Positions 46,683 through 59,393 of a stretch of DNA of 64,000 nucleotides are shown one piece after another; position 1 is the first letter of the stretch, and each line of letters opens with the position of its first letter. This DNA is from Stenogyne calaminthoides (Eukaryota; Streptophyta; Magnoliopsida; Lamiales; Lamiaceae): positions 28,294,870 through 28,358,869 of the forward strand of contig JBBCBC010000009.1 in assembly GCA_037126765.1 (NCBI GenBank). Direction: 5' to 3'. Below the pieces are notes generated by a model. The model saw only the letters and a list, made by a program, of their open reading frames with translations. It searched no databases and was not told the origin of the DNA. The position numbers and the translations under genes were made by a program.

Positions 46683-48357
46683 ATATACATATTTTCTTTT
46701 GTTCATATTAAATTACTCCTATTAGGATATACCAACAATCCCTGTAACATTAACCACTACATATAAATAGTGTCATCCATCTCATTAACTTTTAAGAAAA
46801 GTTAAAAACTTGGAGCCGGTTTGTGAGCTTTGAGCGTGGAGGAGATTGTCCGAGCTTTGATTTGAGCAGCACTTCACCTAGCACAATTTTCTCATAACTT
46901 AGTCTTATTCATATGATTATTAATTCTTATGAGACGTCCTTAGGGTTCTCGTATAATGCACGTTATCACATAGTTCGTTCTTTCTTTCGACTTACGATTT
47001 GGGTTTTAGAGCATCATTTACCCAACGTTCTTCAACATTCGTCATTCTAGATTTTAAATTTGTCTTCAAAACTTCTGTGTTTATACATTAGTTGTCATCC
47101 TTAAAGTATTATGAGAAGTATTATGAGAAAGTCCTTTATGAGCTTAATGGGGACATTAAGCTTCATTCTTAAGGTGTTGTCAGTTGAAAGTTCTCTACGT
47201 ATTCTTAAAACTTTATCGAAAGCAGTCCAACGATTTCATAAAATTACTAAAAATACTTAGACTATGAATTAAATCATAAAATTCAGAAAGTAGATATTTT
47301 AGAACCTGTAGAACAAGTATACATCATGTTTATATATCAAACATTTTCATAATTAATTTATCTTCTAATTTCTTTTAAAAATATCACAGAAATTTAGAAA
47401 AATAGATTTAAATATTTATATTATTCCATAAATAACCAAATTTGACATACAAGCATTTTAATATATATAGAACATGAAAACAGTGTTGGTTGAAACAAAG
47501 AGATCAGTTCACAATAAATTTGTCCTAAGTTATCACGAAAACGTTTTCCCATTTCTTGAAATGATCATGCTACTTTTAAAAATATTAAAAAAATAGTTAG
47601 ACTTCGAATCTGATCCTCAAATTTCACATGTAAGTTAATATGAACATATAGAACAAGTTAAAACTTTGTTTTGATGGAAACAATTGCATAAATATTTATT
47701 CATGATATTTCCTTTGAAAACAGCCTGCTCGATTTGAGAAAATCAAATAAAATACTTAACTTCTCAATAAATTCTCAAAATTTACAAGTAAGTAGTTAAC
47801 TTCATGTAGAAAACTAAAACATAAATATTTAGTCAAGAACCCAGACTTAAATATGATATTTTAAGACCCCTCTCCAGAAAAGAAAATAAAGTATGCAATT
47901 TCATCACTAACATTTATAAAAATCGAAATATAACATTTAAACTCTAAAATAAAATACCATCTTCTCCAGATATGATCCTCCTAAAATGTAGAACAAGTTC
48001 ATTACAAGTCTCATATAAAAATATTAGCCCAAGGCTTTGCCCCACTAAGGTTTCTACAACTCGACATGTTAATTTGTACAATTTTTAACTCCTAAACCAT
48101 AACTCCAAAACTCACCAAATTTTAGTATGTTATACAAGACTTCTAATAGCACATCACCATAATTTTTGACAGATTTTATATCATCTAGAAACAGGGGAAA
48201 ATAATTACGCAACTAACAGGTTCAGATTCTTGTCCAGTTTTGTACATATCAATATCACAAATTGGATTCTAACATCCCAATCATGCTTTTATCAATAACT
48301 AAAAATATAATAACATCATCAACATGCTGCAACGATCCAAGAAAAAAGGGTTTCACT

Positions 48358-48839
48358 TAGGGGTGACAATTTCAGACACTGCACGATAGCACGACACAAA
48401 AACGATACGAAAATTGCGGGTTAGTGTTTAGCCTTATCGTGTTCGTGTCGTTATCGTATAAACACGATAAGGACACAAAATTTTCATGTCGTGTTCGTGT
48501 CGTGTTCGTGTCAACCCGATTAGTTTGAATTAAAAATATTTTATTATACATATGACTTGATATTTTATTATTTTATTAGAAATTTTTATTTTTTATCGTG
48601 TCATATCGTGTCGTGTCATATCGTATAATATCAAAATTTTAATATAAATTCTATTTTAAAATTTATTTATTTTTCTTATAGTGTCATATCCTGTCGTGTC
48701 GTGTCGACACGAAATTTTTCGTGTTCGTGTCGTGTCAGCACGGATTCTTATCGTGTCGTGTTCGTGTTTGACCTTATCATGTCGTGTCACTATCGTGTTG
48801 ACACGAAACACGACCCGATAACACAAATTGCCACCCCTA
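48358..48839. mobile_element. hAT MITE built of CGTGTCGTGTT repeats
   Basis: Flanked by the perfect 8-bp GTTTCACT at 48350-48357 and 48840-48847. Ends TAGGGGTGACAATTT and, reverse-complemented, TAGGGGTGGCAATTT. The interior consists largely of CGTGTCGTG and TATCGTG repeats and their complements (ACACGACA), so the element is strongly self-complementary. 482 bp. Confidence 0.92.
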
Positions 48840-49363
48840 GTTTCACTCAGTTTACAACATTTCTAAGCATGAAACAAGCATAAGCAAAGCATGAAGAACA
48901 ATATATCATGAAGGGGTGTGTTTGTGAACCTTTGTAGTTTTCTCTTGGATTTTTTTTGAGCTTCTACATAAGTGAGTTTTTAGAGGGCCATGAGAGATTC
49001 TGCTCCTTGCTAGGGATGGAGCAAAATTCAACTGCCCCTATGGAAAAGGAAGAAATCAAAACTTTTGTGGTTATGAAGATGAGACGAAAATTTCTTCCTT
49101 CATGGAGAAACAATGGAGGCCGATTTCTTTGAGGGAGAAATGGAGAGAATAAGCTGCTTCTTTTCTTGAGATTTTAGAGAGTGGAGAAATTAGGGGGAGG
49201 TGTTAAATGAAGTCAAATAAGTAGAGGGAGAGAGGGGGGCGGGGGTGTGGCTGATTTTGGGCCAAGAGGAAAATCAAGGGTTGGAATGATGAAAATAAAT
49301 ACTAATATCTAGATATTACTTAGGAAGCTTCTTACCCTTTTATTTACTACACAATATTTACTT

Positions 49364-49573
49364 ATGCCCCGTTTGGTAGGCATGTGACCCAATCTGGCAG
49401 ATTGGGCCGATTGACAATCAGGCCTGATATCGGCCCTATTCATATAACTTGAAAAGTGTTTGGTAGCCTATTTGATTAAATTAAACAGGTTATGTATATT
49501 GACTCTTATACCCTCGTTAATAATAAAAAATTACCCCTTTGTCATATCTTCAACTCAATAATTGAGGAGTATG
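49364..49573 (+). mobile_element. terminal part of a PIF/Harbinger-like element
   Basis: Begins GCCCCGTTTGGTAGGCATG after TTAT, with a second TGTTTGGTAGCC nearby and the run AATAATAAAAAATTACCCCT. I remember this kind of subterminal sequence from autonomous eudicot Harbinger elements. The matching other end was not found; the Myb/SANT-like gene at 52747-57023 may be its second gene. Confidence 0.45.
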
Positions 49574-50880
49574 TGATAGGCCCGGTGGAAAATCCATGAA
49601 ATGCGGAATAATCATGAAATGCATATAAAAACAGGGGTGAAGGAATGATGATTCCAGATTTTTGCGTTTTAAGCTCATGTGTTGTGTTTTGCTTATAATC
49701 GAATGCATATGACAAGATAAAAACGTAAAGCAATAAAGAACACAACAATGTATAGTGGTTCGGAGACTCAAGCTCCTACATCCACTCTCCCTGTTCCTAG
49801 GGAAATTCCTTCAAACTGGACTTATCACTCTCTCGGGTTCGCCTCTAGATATTTAACGAGCTCTCACTCCAACTGGACTTATCACCCTCTCGGGTTCGCC
49901 TCTGGACTTATCACCCTCTCGGGCTTGCCTCTAGATGTTTAACGAGTTCACACTCCAACGGGACTTATTTCTCTCTCTCGGGATTGCCTAACAACTACCT
50001 CACTTCACCACTAGTTATCTCTTATGAGAATGGGGTTTGGGTTTGGTGTTGTCTCCAACTATGGTGAGATTTTCCCTTACATTTGTTTAGCCTCAATGCT
50101 ATGGTTGGGAAAATCTCTCTAAGCTTAGGATACATCGTGGGTTGCTTAGATTGGGTTCTAGAACACTCTTTGAATATATGTGTATATCTACAGACTTGTG
50201 TTCTATGGTGGGAAAGCTTGAGTATTTGTCTTCTTAGCTTTGTAGCATCGTTTGCTACATTCTCCACACTTAATTTGATGGAAGATCTTATATTTATAGT
50301 GTGGATTTGAAGTTACCGTTGGAGAGAATCACATTCAAATCCATACTATTCTTTGTAGGATTCTCGACTTTTTCAGTGGTTGTCTTCTCTCGTTGGTCCA
50401 TGTAAATTTGAATTCCAACGGTTATATTCCTCGATTTCTTTGCCTCCGGAACATTCGGAGTTTATCTTGAGTATTCATAAATTACCGAGTCTTGATAATT
50501 CTTGTGCCTTCAGTATCCTTTGTCTTGATATCTTGATCTTACGAGTCTTGAGTTTTTTGAGTCTTGATGATATCTTGATTGATATCTGGGAGTCTTCATC
50601 TTGAGTCTTGATTTCTCGAGACTCATCTTGAGTCTTGATTACTCGATTTCATATGGAGTCTTGAAACTTGTTTTCACCTTGAAACCGGTTTCTTGAAACT
50701 TTCTTGAGTCTTGAGAATCTAAACGATCTATATCTGCACGACTATACACGGTCACGAGATAACATCCTGAACACTCTAAAACTGAATCCTGACTCATCTA
50801 TCAAGATTATCCTGAACATGTCATACTCAGGGGTTTTGGGATCTAATCAAAATCTTCTTTATTAAATTCATCTCCCAACA
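49574..50880 (-). mobile_element. solo LTR, family C, 1.3 kb
   Basis: Flanked by GTATG at 49569-49573 and 50881-50885. On the minus strand it begins TGTTGGGAGATGAATTTAAT and ends CCGGGCCTATCA. The TATA box CTATAAATATAAG at about 50287-50299 on the minus strand fixes orientation. TCTTGAGTCTTGATT repeats fill 50500-50720. The frames within are non-coding. Confidence 0.88.
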
Positions 50881-51165
50881 GTATGAGCAAAGTTTCAGTT
50901 CAATCATTTTTTTAGTCTGGTGAAAATCGAAGTCGTCTCGACTAAGCGGTGGTACGATTTATGTAATCTTCATCGCTATAATAACGACACAAGCCCGTAG
51001 CAAGGCAATTTTCTCTTCGTTCATACTTTGTTCTTTGGCGGAAGCCCTCATTTTATCGACACTCCAGAAACCAATTTGAGGTAATACAATGTTTCCTCCT
51101 CTGTAATTTATTATATTTGTCGATTTGTTCGTATATTTTTTTATGGGTTCCACCAATTTCATCAA
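50881..51165 (-). pseudogene. short unidentified coding-like fragment
   Basis: A 68-codon minus frame with SVDKMRASAKEQSMNEEKIA and LLRACVVIIAMKI. Its position inside the Harbinger-like remains suggests the N-terminal end of the transposase gene, but no catalytic motif is visible. I do not recognise it with confidence. Confidence 0.3.
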
Positions 51166-51842
51166 ACAATGGTCTACTTATAATTTGTCACTATTTCGAT
51201 TTATGAACAAAATTATCTAATTTAGTGATTCAGTGATAGCAATGTTTTGTTTGGAGCTGTGCTTGTTTTTTGTGTTCAGATTTGCTATATTTGCTATTTG
51301 TGATTCAGTAATTCAGTGATAGCAATGTTTCTATATTGATTCAGTGATAACAATGTCTCTATATTTGCTATTTGTATTGATGAAGGCTTTTTGAACTACA
51401 TTGGGAGATTCCAGAGAGGTGAACTACATTTTGAATCTCCCAATTTGTATTGATTATTCGCCTTGTGTAATCTGTATGTGGTTTGATAGTTGGTGATTTT
51501 TTACTTTGTTGGTGATTCGTCCTTGACCTAATCATGTTTGATATGTGTTTGTGGTTTAATAGTTGGTCATTTTCTACTTTGTTGTGTGATTTGTCCTTGA
51601 CCTAATCATGTTTGATATGTGTTTGTGAATTGTTTGTAGCACAATACAAAATCACATATGATGATTTGTAAAAAGTGTTTGATTTTAGTTTGATCATATA
51701 GGTTCCTGAATATGTGTTTGGTTTATTGAATCTCAACTACCTACTATGTTGATTGAAATAACTATGTTTTATATACATAGCTTGATGAAACTGTCAATGA
51801 GAACTGGTTGAAAAGTATCTACCTTCGCCTGATTGTTGTAGG
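51166..51842. other. non-coding interval in the Harbinger-like remains
   Basis: A locally repetitive stretch (TCCTTGACCTAATCATGTTT and GTGATTCAGTGATAGCAATG each occur twice or more at 51220-51640). No gene. Confidence 0.4.
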
Positions 51843-52000
51843 ATGTCGAGCGTTGAACAATATCTACCTTCGTCTGATTGTTGTTGTGGTAGGGGTACTA
51901 TGCTACTTTTATGTGCTACTGAAAGATCAAAAACCCTGGTCATTACTTCTACAAATGTCCCGTTGATGGGAGGCATCCGAGAAATTTTATTTGGTGTGAT
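51843..52000 (+). pseudogene. GRF-type zinc finger fragment
   Basis: Starts MSSVEQYLPSSDCCCGRGTM. After a one-base deletion at about 51931 it continues NPGHYFYKCPVDGRHPRNFI then WCDDY. The C-x-C-G start, NPGxxFYxCP and final FIWCDD are the GRF zinc finger pattern found in many short plant proteins, often linked with transposons. The frame stops soon after. The role of such short proteins is unknown. Broken by the frameshift. Confidence 0.65.
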
Positions 52001-53250
52001 GATTATAAACAAACAAATATCAATCAAAGATGAGCCGATAACACGAGGAGTTCATATTCGGAAGGGAATGCTCTATTTTGTCAGATGCAACATCCGATTC
52101 ATCTAGAGATGGTCAGCCCCGTCGCCGTCAATTAAACAACAATCATCCGATTCATCCATTTGGTTTTAGGTTTGTGTAAACATGATCGTGATATTCATAT
52201 CAATGTGTTTAGTTATGCTTGTGTTTGTTGTAGGGATGCATTACTAGAGTGTAAACCCGACTTATCGCATATGTATTTATTTTATTAAGACCTACCTAGT
52301 TATGTAATGTTTTTAGATTGTGAATTGAAATGGGGGTTTTGATTGTTTATGTTGATGTTGTGGACCTTTTGGTTGATGTTTTGGTCTAAAGATGAATGTC
52401 ATGTTCTTGTTTCACAACTTGGTACCAATTGCAAGGTTAATATCAATTTTTTATTTCATATGAGCCACACGTATTAATGTCATTTGCACCATCAAAATCT
52501 TGCATTGGATAGATATGTTACTTTCCAAAATCTTTGACAAGCTCACACATATAGAATGAAAGTTGTACAAGTTATTATTGATGTGATTACTTTAATGTTT
52601 ATTTATTATCAACACCCACCAACACTCCCAATTACTATCCAACTTCAATAAATAATACACCATCAAACTCATTTGTATATAAGCTATGCACTAGCTAAAA
52701 ACGCCACACTACACACTCAAGCAAATTTAATCAATTGCAACAAACAATGAGTTTCAACCCAATTGATCCACAAGAGCGTTAAATTCTATGAAGGTCGGTG
52801 GAACGAGGAGACAGTTAACGTCCTCATAAGTGTTCTCATGGATGACGTGAAAATTGGAGATTGGGACGTTAACTGCAAAAATGTTTACTCGCTCGGGGAA
52901 GCTCAAGCCTTCATCAACGTCATGATGGACAAAGACTACACATGGGACGAGGTTCTAGCTCTAAAGGCCTTGCTGAAGAAGAGCTACACTGTAATGAGGT
53001 CTATCCTAGATACGAAAGGTGTTTGGTGGGATCGTAAGTACAACTACATCTACGTTCCAAATTGGGAGGACATGTTTAAGGTATATGTAGCTTATATTTT
53101 GTTTTTTCATCCATATGATTACGTACGTCCATGCATAATAATTCATGAATAATATTTATAGGCAGACGAGTTTGCAAAAGCTTTATACCATAAGGGACAT
53201 GTCCAGTTTTACTACTTGAAATCCCTATTTGGGAGTGAGTATGATGCATC

Positions 53251-54797
53251 TGTTAGTGTTAGTGTCCTAGAGACAATCCTTTGTAAGGATATAATGCTAA
53301 GATAATATTTAGTTTTGGTTTAATATTATTGTTTATTTAATATTAAATATATGACATTACACTTATTAGAATATTATGTTTGATTGTTTGCATTTGTTCT
53401 TATCTGTGTTCTCATGAATCACTGCTGTCATTGAGACTGTGAGAACTCAGATGACTTAAGCATGATTCTCAAATAGCCCCGATCAAGGATCATCAAGAAT
53501 GGGATATTGATGATGCAATTGAGATTGGTGTGCGATCTGCATCATACTCTAAGAGAGTGTAGTAAGATCTCACTTACTATGAGATACTAGGTATCTCATG
53601 ATGGATGCACAGATACCTTGGAGGGTATTGGTATACCCATCCGAGAAACCATTTGATGTAGTTCCACTATATGTGTCTACGGGTGTCTCGGTTAGTGGGA
53701 GCGATGTGATACTCCTTTAACTTGAGGTCAATACGCACGACATGTGTGGAGTGATGAACTTTGACCATGACCGACGCTTGCACCCTTCCATGGGTAGATA
53801 TGGCTTGGATTGGGTTCATCACAAAGTGCATGTGCGTGGTAGTTGAGCCAAGAATAAGATTCATTCATCAAAGTGGATTTAGAGAGAATACTCATCTTCT
53901 CATCATAATTGGATCAAAGTCATTGGCCAATGCACGTCAACTTGGACTTTGTGGCCAAGTGTGACATAAGTGATCAATTAGTGATTAAAGATAATATGAT
54001 TAAGTTATTTGAATAGACGCTTCATCATGTTCAAGACTAATAGAGTATTCGTGAATGAAAGGAAGATATCACAATAGCCCATGTTATAGTTACATGTAGT
54101 TCCACGTTTCTCGCAACGTACCTCATATATTGAGAATGTCTGATTTATTGTCTAGGGTTCAATTAAGACCGTTAGTTTGACTAATCGCTCGATATATGAG
54201 GGCCTATGGGTCACACAACAAGTAATTCTCTTGTACGGATTATAGTTGGTTGATTAAGTATTAAATTGGATTGAATATTTAATTTATGGAGAATTAATTA
54301 GTAATATATTAATTTAGAATTAATTATTATTACTGTTTAATTAAATTAGATTTAATTAAATAGGAATCCCAAAATAATATATGGAATATTATTGTAGGAA
54401 AATATATTTAAGGAAATCATATCTAAGAGATATGATTTGCAAGATTAGGAAATATCTTCCTAATAAAGATTGTTTAATCTTTAAGCTGAGCTTCCCCTAT
54501 ATGTAGGACATCCTAGGGGTTCATTAAACACAACAAGAAAAACCTAATTTCTCCATAAAATCTAGAATATGAATTTTCCTAGCCAATTCCGTCTCAGATT
54601 CAACGCTGACAAATCTGTGCAAGTCCGTACGAGGGGATTACGTGGATACCGTAGTTGAGAAATCTGCTTTCGAATTACTGTAAGATTCCTCGTTATGATT
54701 ATTCATACTCGTTTATGCAATTAACTGTTCGTTGTTGGTGAACTGTTTATTTCCGCTGCGCATATATTATGTGTTTACGTGCGAGTATATTCCAACA
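53251..54797. mobile_element. solo LTR, family D, in the SANT-like gene
   Basis: Begins TGTTAGTGTTAGTGTCCTAG and ends GAGTATATTCCAACA. Flanks GCATC (53246-53250) and ACATC (54798-54802) are a 5-bp duplication with one change. 1547 bp, no coding region. Confidence 0.82.
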
Positions 54798-54909
54798 ACA
54801 TCAACTGATGTTATCACGATTAGCTCTGACGACCAAGTATTTGTCAAACCGAACAATGTCGATGATCCATTTGTTGTGCCAGATTAAGACGATGATGATG
54901 AAGTCCAGT

Positions 54910-56764
54910 TGTTGGGGAATTAATTGCCCGGATCTATTCGGGTTGAATATTTAAATACAAATTTAATTCTAACAATTATTACTAGCACGAATTAATCCTA
55001 TATTAATTCAAATAATAATTCAACAACCAATCATGCATATAAACAGTTCACATAAAACCTACGCATGCGGAATTACTACAGGTTTACGTGAACTAACCTC
55101 TTGGAGTGACAACCGTTGAGAAGATGAATCTCGTTCACACGAACACACCAAAAGGTCTTCTCAAGTATTCCCTTATCATTGTTCAACAATCCGGTGGAAG
55201 GAACTCGCGAACAATTTAACAAAAAGGAAAAATAAAATTATGTTGCACCACCTTTGTGGATTTCTAATTTTTCCAACACATGAAATTGCACTTGGGAATG
55301 AAACATTCATCCCCTATTTATAGAGGTAGGGGTGGTCGAATTTTTAGAGTGAAAATAAGATGGAAATTTTTTTTCTTGATCTCCAAGAAATCTTGAATAT
55401 ATCCAATATATTCTTTTCTTCATAATTAAATATTTCCACAAAATTCCACCTCCTAATATTATGGCATATTTCGAAAAAAATAAGGAGCAAGAATCCAAGA
55501 TTTGGATCTTCTTGAATTTATGAGATATTCTTGTATTCCAAGAATACATATCTTCCATAATATCTTTACAAGAAAATCAAGAAAATCTTTCCTCTCCTTA
55601 TTTATTCAAAATTTTCGAAAATCCCTTAACAAATAACCAAGTGGGAGATTTCTTGAATTTAATGAGATAATCTTGTATTCCAAGAATACTTATCCTCATT
55701 CCATAACAAAATTCAAAGAAAATCTTTCTCCCTCTTTTATTTATTATTTTCGAAATATTAGAAAAATTAGGCAACAATAATTTATTTTATTTTAAACACC
55801 TTTTTCTGTTATTGGACTTTATCTTTGGGCTACTTGAGGGGTCTTTAGGAGAATTAAGATTGGACCTTCTAATGGACTTTGAATATCTAATATTGAGCCA
55901 CAATATTATTCAAGCCCACAAATATTAATTAATCCCACTACATAATTAATATTGCACTATCCATCTTAACCCATATTACTGCTAATATGACTCCCGGTTA
56001 TTATTTCCCGTGTTTAAGATTATCTAGCCCATTAATTAATTCAAGCCACTAAAATAACTTTCCATTAATTAATATATTTTGTCCTTGGTCAAGGAACGGT
56101 TCAACATTATTATCCATACCGGAAACAAATTCCACTTGCAAGATTTGGTATGATAAATCTTATGAACCTCCCAAGGGGGCAAATCAAACGAGCGTACTCG
56201 CAAACGATTCTTCGTATTAAATCTTAGCAATCACATGTGACCAGTAATATTGCCCAAGATATAAGGTATTGAATCTCATTGATTCTCTACCCGTCATAAG
56301 TCAAAGCAATAATTACTAACCACACACGATCCTATTTAAGGGACGAAGATTAAGAAATAACGAACCACTGAGGTCTAATTCTTCCTGGTTCAGTGCTGAA
56401 GAATTTATCCTCATGTTGGTCCTGTTCAGTGCATCAGTCATGCACTAGTGTAATATCTTGGTCAAGACAAGCCAATCTGAGCCTTACACTTCAACCTTTC
56501 ACGATGGATTGTTCATTTCCATTTAGGTCGTGAACAACGTACTTTTAGTTACAAGGGACTGTTAATTTAATCTTCTGTGATCTGGTATCACTAAATTAAC
56601 TACAATGTAACACGTACTGTTTATTGAACAATTATGCAATAAATATATGTAACATTCAATAATATTTAAAGCATCAGTGATAAATAATTTATTTCAGTAA
56701 ATAAGACAGAAAATTCAGTTTGGTTATACAAAGTAAAAGCATACTTTCCAGTATAACCCCAACA
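54910..56764 (-). mobile_element. solo LTR, family E, in the SANT-like gene
   Basis: Flanked by the perfect 5-bp CCAGT at 54905-54909 and 56765-56769. The ends are TGTTGGGGAATTAATTG and CCAGTATAACCCCAACA, with the inverted TGTTGGGG terminus. The TATA box CTATAAATAGGGG at about 55313-55325 on the minus strand fixes orientation. 1855 bp, non-coding. Confidence 0.9.
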
Positions 56765-57023
56765 CCAGTCTCCCGATGTTGCTGCAAGAAAAGTTCCACG
56801 TTCAAGACTCTTTGCCGGGAACGAAAAGAATGAATGGCGTGCTCTCGTTAGCCTTGAATCTCGAACCGGTAAAATTCCTACGATTTTCAACCCCCTAGCG
56901 AAGCCTGTGTTCAATGTTGAAGAAAGTCCTACTAAAGATGTGTCGAGGTCTTGTACGGCATCCTGCAGCACCCCCAAACAGTCACCCCTCAAACCCATGA
57001 AGTCTCCACTTGGTAAGAAGTAG

Positions 57024-57562
57024 GTCTTCGACGATGTTGTATGTACTCGTCAAATTTTCCATGTTGCAAATCGATTATATATATATATGTAGTGTAGCCT
57101 TTGTTGTCTTGGATAATTTTCATAGTATGTAATGCTCGTAAAGACCACTGTGAGCAGCCAATTTCCAAGAAAATGGCCGTGTAATTTACTTTCCACTCTA
57201 CTGTGATGCATATTATATATTATGAAAGTGTGTTAAATAGTTTGAAAGTGCTATGATATAGGAATGAATGTTGTAGTGGTTAATCATTTTTGGAAGCATT
57301 ACATATAAAATGCATGCGTTTTGCAAAATGGAAAACTAGATATTAAAATGTGATCATTTGCTACAAGCTAACGAGTTCATCAATGCATAGAATTCGACAA
57401 AAAAATTGATTACTAATTAGGCCATCTAATATTGTACAAAATATGATGGCTCTACAAAACTAGTCTACGTTGCGAGTCACATTACACAAAATGATTTAGA
57501 ATTCAACACCGTTTAAAAAACTTACGGCTTTATATAGAAGTTTAAACCAACACCGTTCAACA
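57024..57562. other. 3' flank, no gene seen
   Basis: AT-rich. Probably the 3' region shared by the two SANT-like fragments, which face each other here. Confidence 0.4.
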
Positions 57563-57844
57563 CTATCCACCATTATTGACTGTGAGCAGATGCAAGGCGT
57601 AAACGGCGCGAGCGTCTTCTGTCAAACCCATGAAAATGTTAAGTTTCTCGACCTTTGCCCCAATAATTTCCGAAACTTTTATCTTCTGCAAAGTTGTTAA
57701 TCTGGGGACATTGCCCAACAACCCAAACACTTTCTCACGTATCCCACACAAATCATGATCATATCCAATCCTTTTCGCAATCATCTCTAGACGGTCACCA
57801 GTTGTACGACATAAATCATGAAGAAGACTAACCATAGTAGTTTC
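57563..57844 (-). pseudogene. C-terminal fragment of a second Myb/SANT-like protein
   Basis: Minus-strand frame closing at 57563 with MIAKRIGYDHDLCGIREKVF, then GLLGNVPRLTTLQKIKVSEI, IGAKVEKLNIFMGLTEDARA and VYALHLL. This matches the C-terminal region I remember from plant Myb/SANT-like transposon accessory proteins (an IGYD..L..R.KVF start and an FFGLPEEAR-like end). The upstream part is cut off by the LTR at 57845. The frame read beyond 57845 is LTR sequence. Confidence 0.65.
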
Positions 57845-59393
57845 TGTAGGTCCCGAACGGGTTAAGTGAGGGCAGAAGTCTAGAGGGGAGGGGTGAATAG
57901 ACTTCTGAAAAACTTTTTTTGCGGATCGGTGTCTTGAAAGCAGATAGCCCGATCGAGTGCGTAAGGAATCGATTCGGATCGATAACCAACTTAGCAACGC
58001 GGAAAATGCAGATCGGTTCGGTAACTATCGATTAATCGATCGTCTACGGGCTTTAAGTTTTACCCGTGAAAAAAGTTTGTATAAATCATCGATTCCAAGT
58101 TTTATCTTTTTAATCGATGAGAAATCTGGTCCGTCGGATCGAAGCTTGGTCTTTGTCGATCTTAACTTAGGAATGTATGCGCTTTAAGATTGTGTGATGT
58201 GAAGCGATTAATCAAAGCGATAAAGGCACACAAGATTTATAGTGGGTTCGGACAAACCGGTCCTACATCCACTCTTCCCCTTTCAAGGGCACCAACTTAA
58301 GAAATTTAACCGATCGGACTTAGATTAGTGTGTTAGTCCAACACAAGACACCAACAGATGTTTTAAGAGTTCTCACTCAAACGATCCCGTAAATCAAGAT
58401 TAGAAACCCTAGATGAAATCTTCTAAACAACTTATCCTAACTTGGGAGTTTGGGTAAGATTGTTGAGGTTTCAACTATGAAATCTTTTTCTTGATAGTAT
58501 AAGCTGACCGATAGCTAGATGAAAAGATTTCTTGCTAAGAACTTATGGGATGAACACAATATAAAATAAGCTTGAAGTTGTGTTCTTCGTATGAAATCGA
58601 CTATAGATTGAGCTTCTTGATTATGTTGTTTGTCCCAAAGATTTCCGTATTTCACTGGAAGTGTGATCCCATATTTATAGACCTTGAGATCAAAAAGAGC
58701 CGTTGGAGAGCAATTTGAATCTCGGTGCTATTTTTAGGTAGAGTTGCGAGCTTGATGTGACGTCTTGAGAAGCATGGCTGAAAGTTTATAGCCGTTTGAG
58801 AGAGCAACATCGAATCCCATGATGTCGCCTCTGTTCATACGTGTCTCTTCCTTATTGGATGAAAGCCTTGCTTTGCGAGTGTTGTTCCTCCAACTAAGGT
58901 TGGTATTCATCTTGTTTGGGATCGCAGACGTATGATAAGATGAAACAGTTTTTTCATCTTATGAGTCGATCGATCTGAATCGATCGATCCACCGATGGAG
59001 TCTTTCGCGCACTGTTGACTTAGCTTCAACCGGGGTGACTCTACCGATGTAGGTCTTCCGGGTCTTATCTTCCGAAGTCATCGATCTTCTAGTATAGAGG
59101 TTTGAGCTTCTATGACTTCATTTGAGTTATCGACAAGATCGGTTAGAATCCGATCTTCCGATTCGTTTAGCGTTACGCTCATCGGGATATCACCTTTCTT
59201 ACGAATCTTGATTCGACCTTTACATATTGAGTTCCCCTCAATATGTGACCTATCTATTACATCATTTTTCTATACAATCATTATCAATCGGGTCTCCTAT
59301 AGCAAAGAATGTAAACATCGATTATTCTTGTGTCCGACTAGTCCTATTACATGTGTTTTTGGAACTTTCATCAAAACTATAAATTTCCCAACA
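57845..59393 (-). mobile_element. LTR of family A, minus orientation
   Basis: On the minus strand it begins TGTTGGGAAATTTATAGTTT and ends CGTTCGGGACCTACA, the same ends as 22550-24086. The TATA box CTATAAATATGGG is at about 58668-58680 on the minus strand. Flanks GTTTC and ATTTT do not match, so it may be the 3' LTR of a longer element continuing to the right rather than a solo LTR. No primer-binding site follows its 3' end. The middle diverges strongly from copy A, being rich in GATCGAT-like motifs. Confidence 0.78.

Larger units (their letters stand above)
46152..49363 (-). repeat. non-coding LTR-like region
   Basis: No protein frame is supported. Sequence at 48940-49300, read on the minus strand, looks like a transcribed LTR leader rich in CTCTCTCC. 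CTCACACCCCCACAGTTTGATATT (read across 46280-46303 in reverse) resembles the end of long plant Gypsy LTRs. Exact ends were not found. A minisatellite and a hAT MITE lie within it. Confidence 0.35.
52747..57023 (+). pseudogene. Myb/SANT-like gene (Harbinger accessory type) split by two solo LTRs
   Basis: Encodes a protein of the Myb/SANT-like (Myb_DNA-bind_3) family, which in PIF/Harbinger elements helps the transposase bind DNA. Pieces: 52747-53080, GT-AG intron 53081-53161, 53162-53250, LTR, 54803-54909, LTR, 56770-57023. The domain reads KFYEGRWNEETVNVLISVLM, then GVWWDRKYNYIYVPNWEDMF and FYYLKSLFGSEYD. The tail (SPDVAARKVPRSRLFAGNEK onward) ends at TAG 57021-57023. Lesions besides the insertions: a frame change after MSFNPIDPQER near 52783 and an in-frame TAA at 54885-54887. 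Removing each LTR with one duplication copy restores the frame at both junctions, so the gene was intact there when they landed. Confidence 0.8.
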
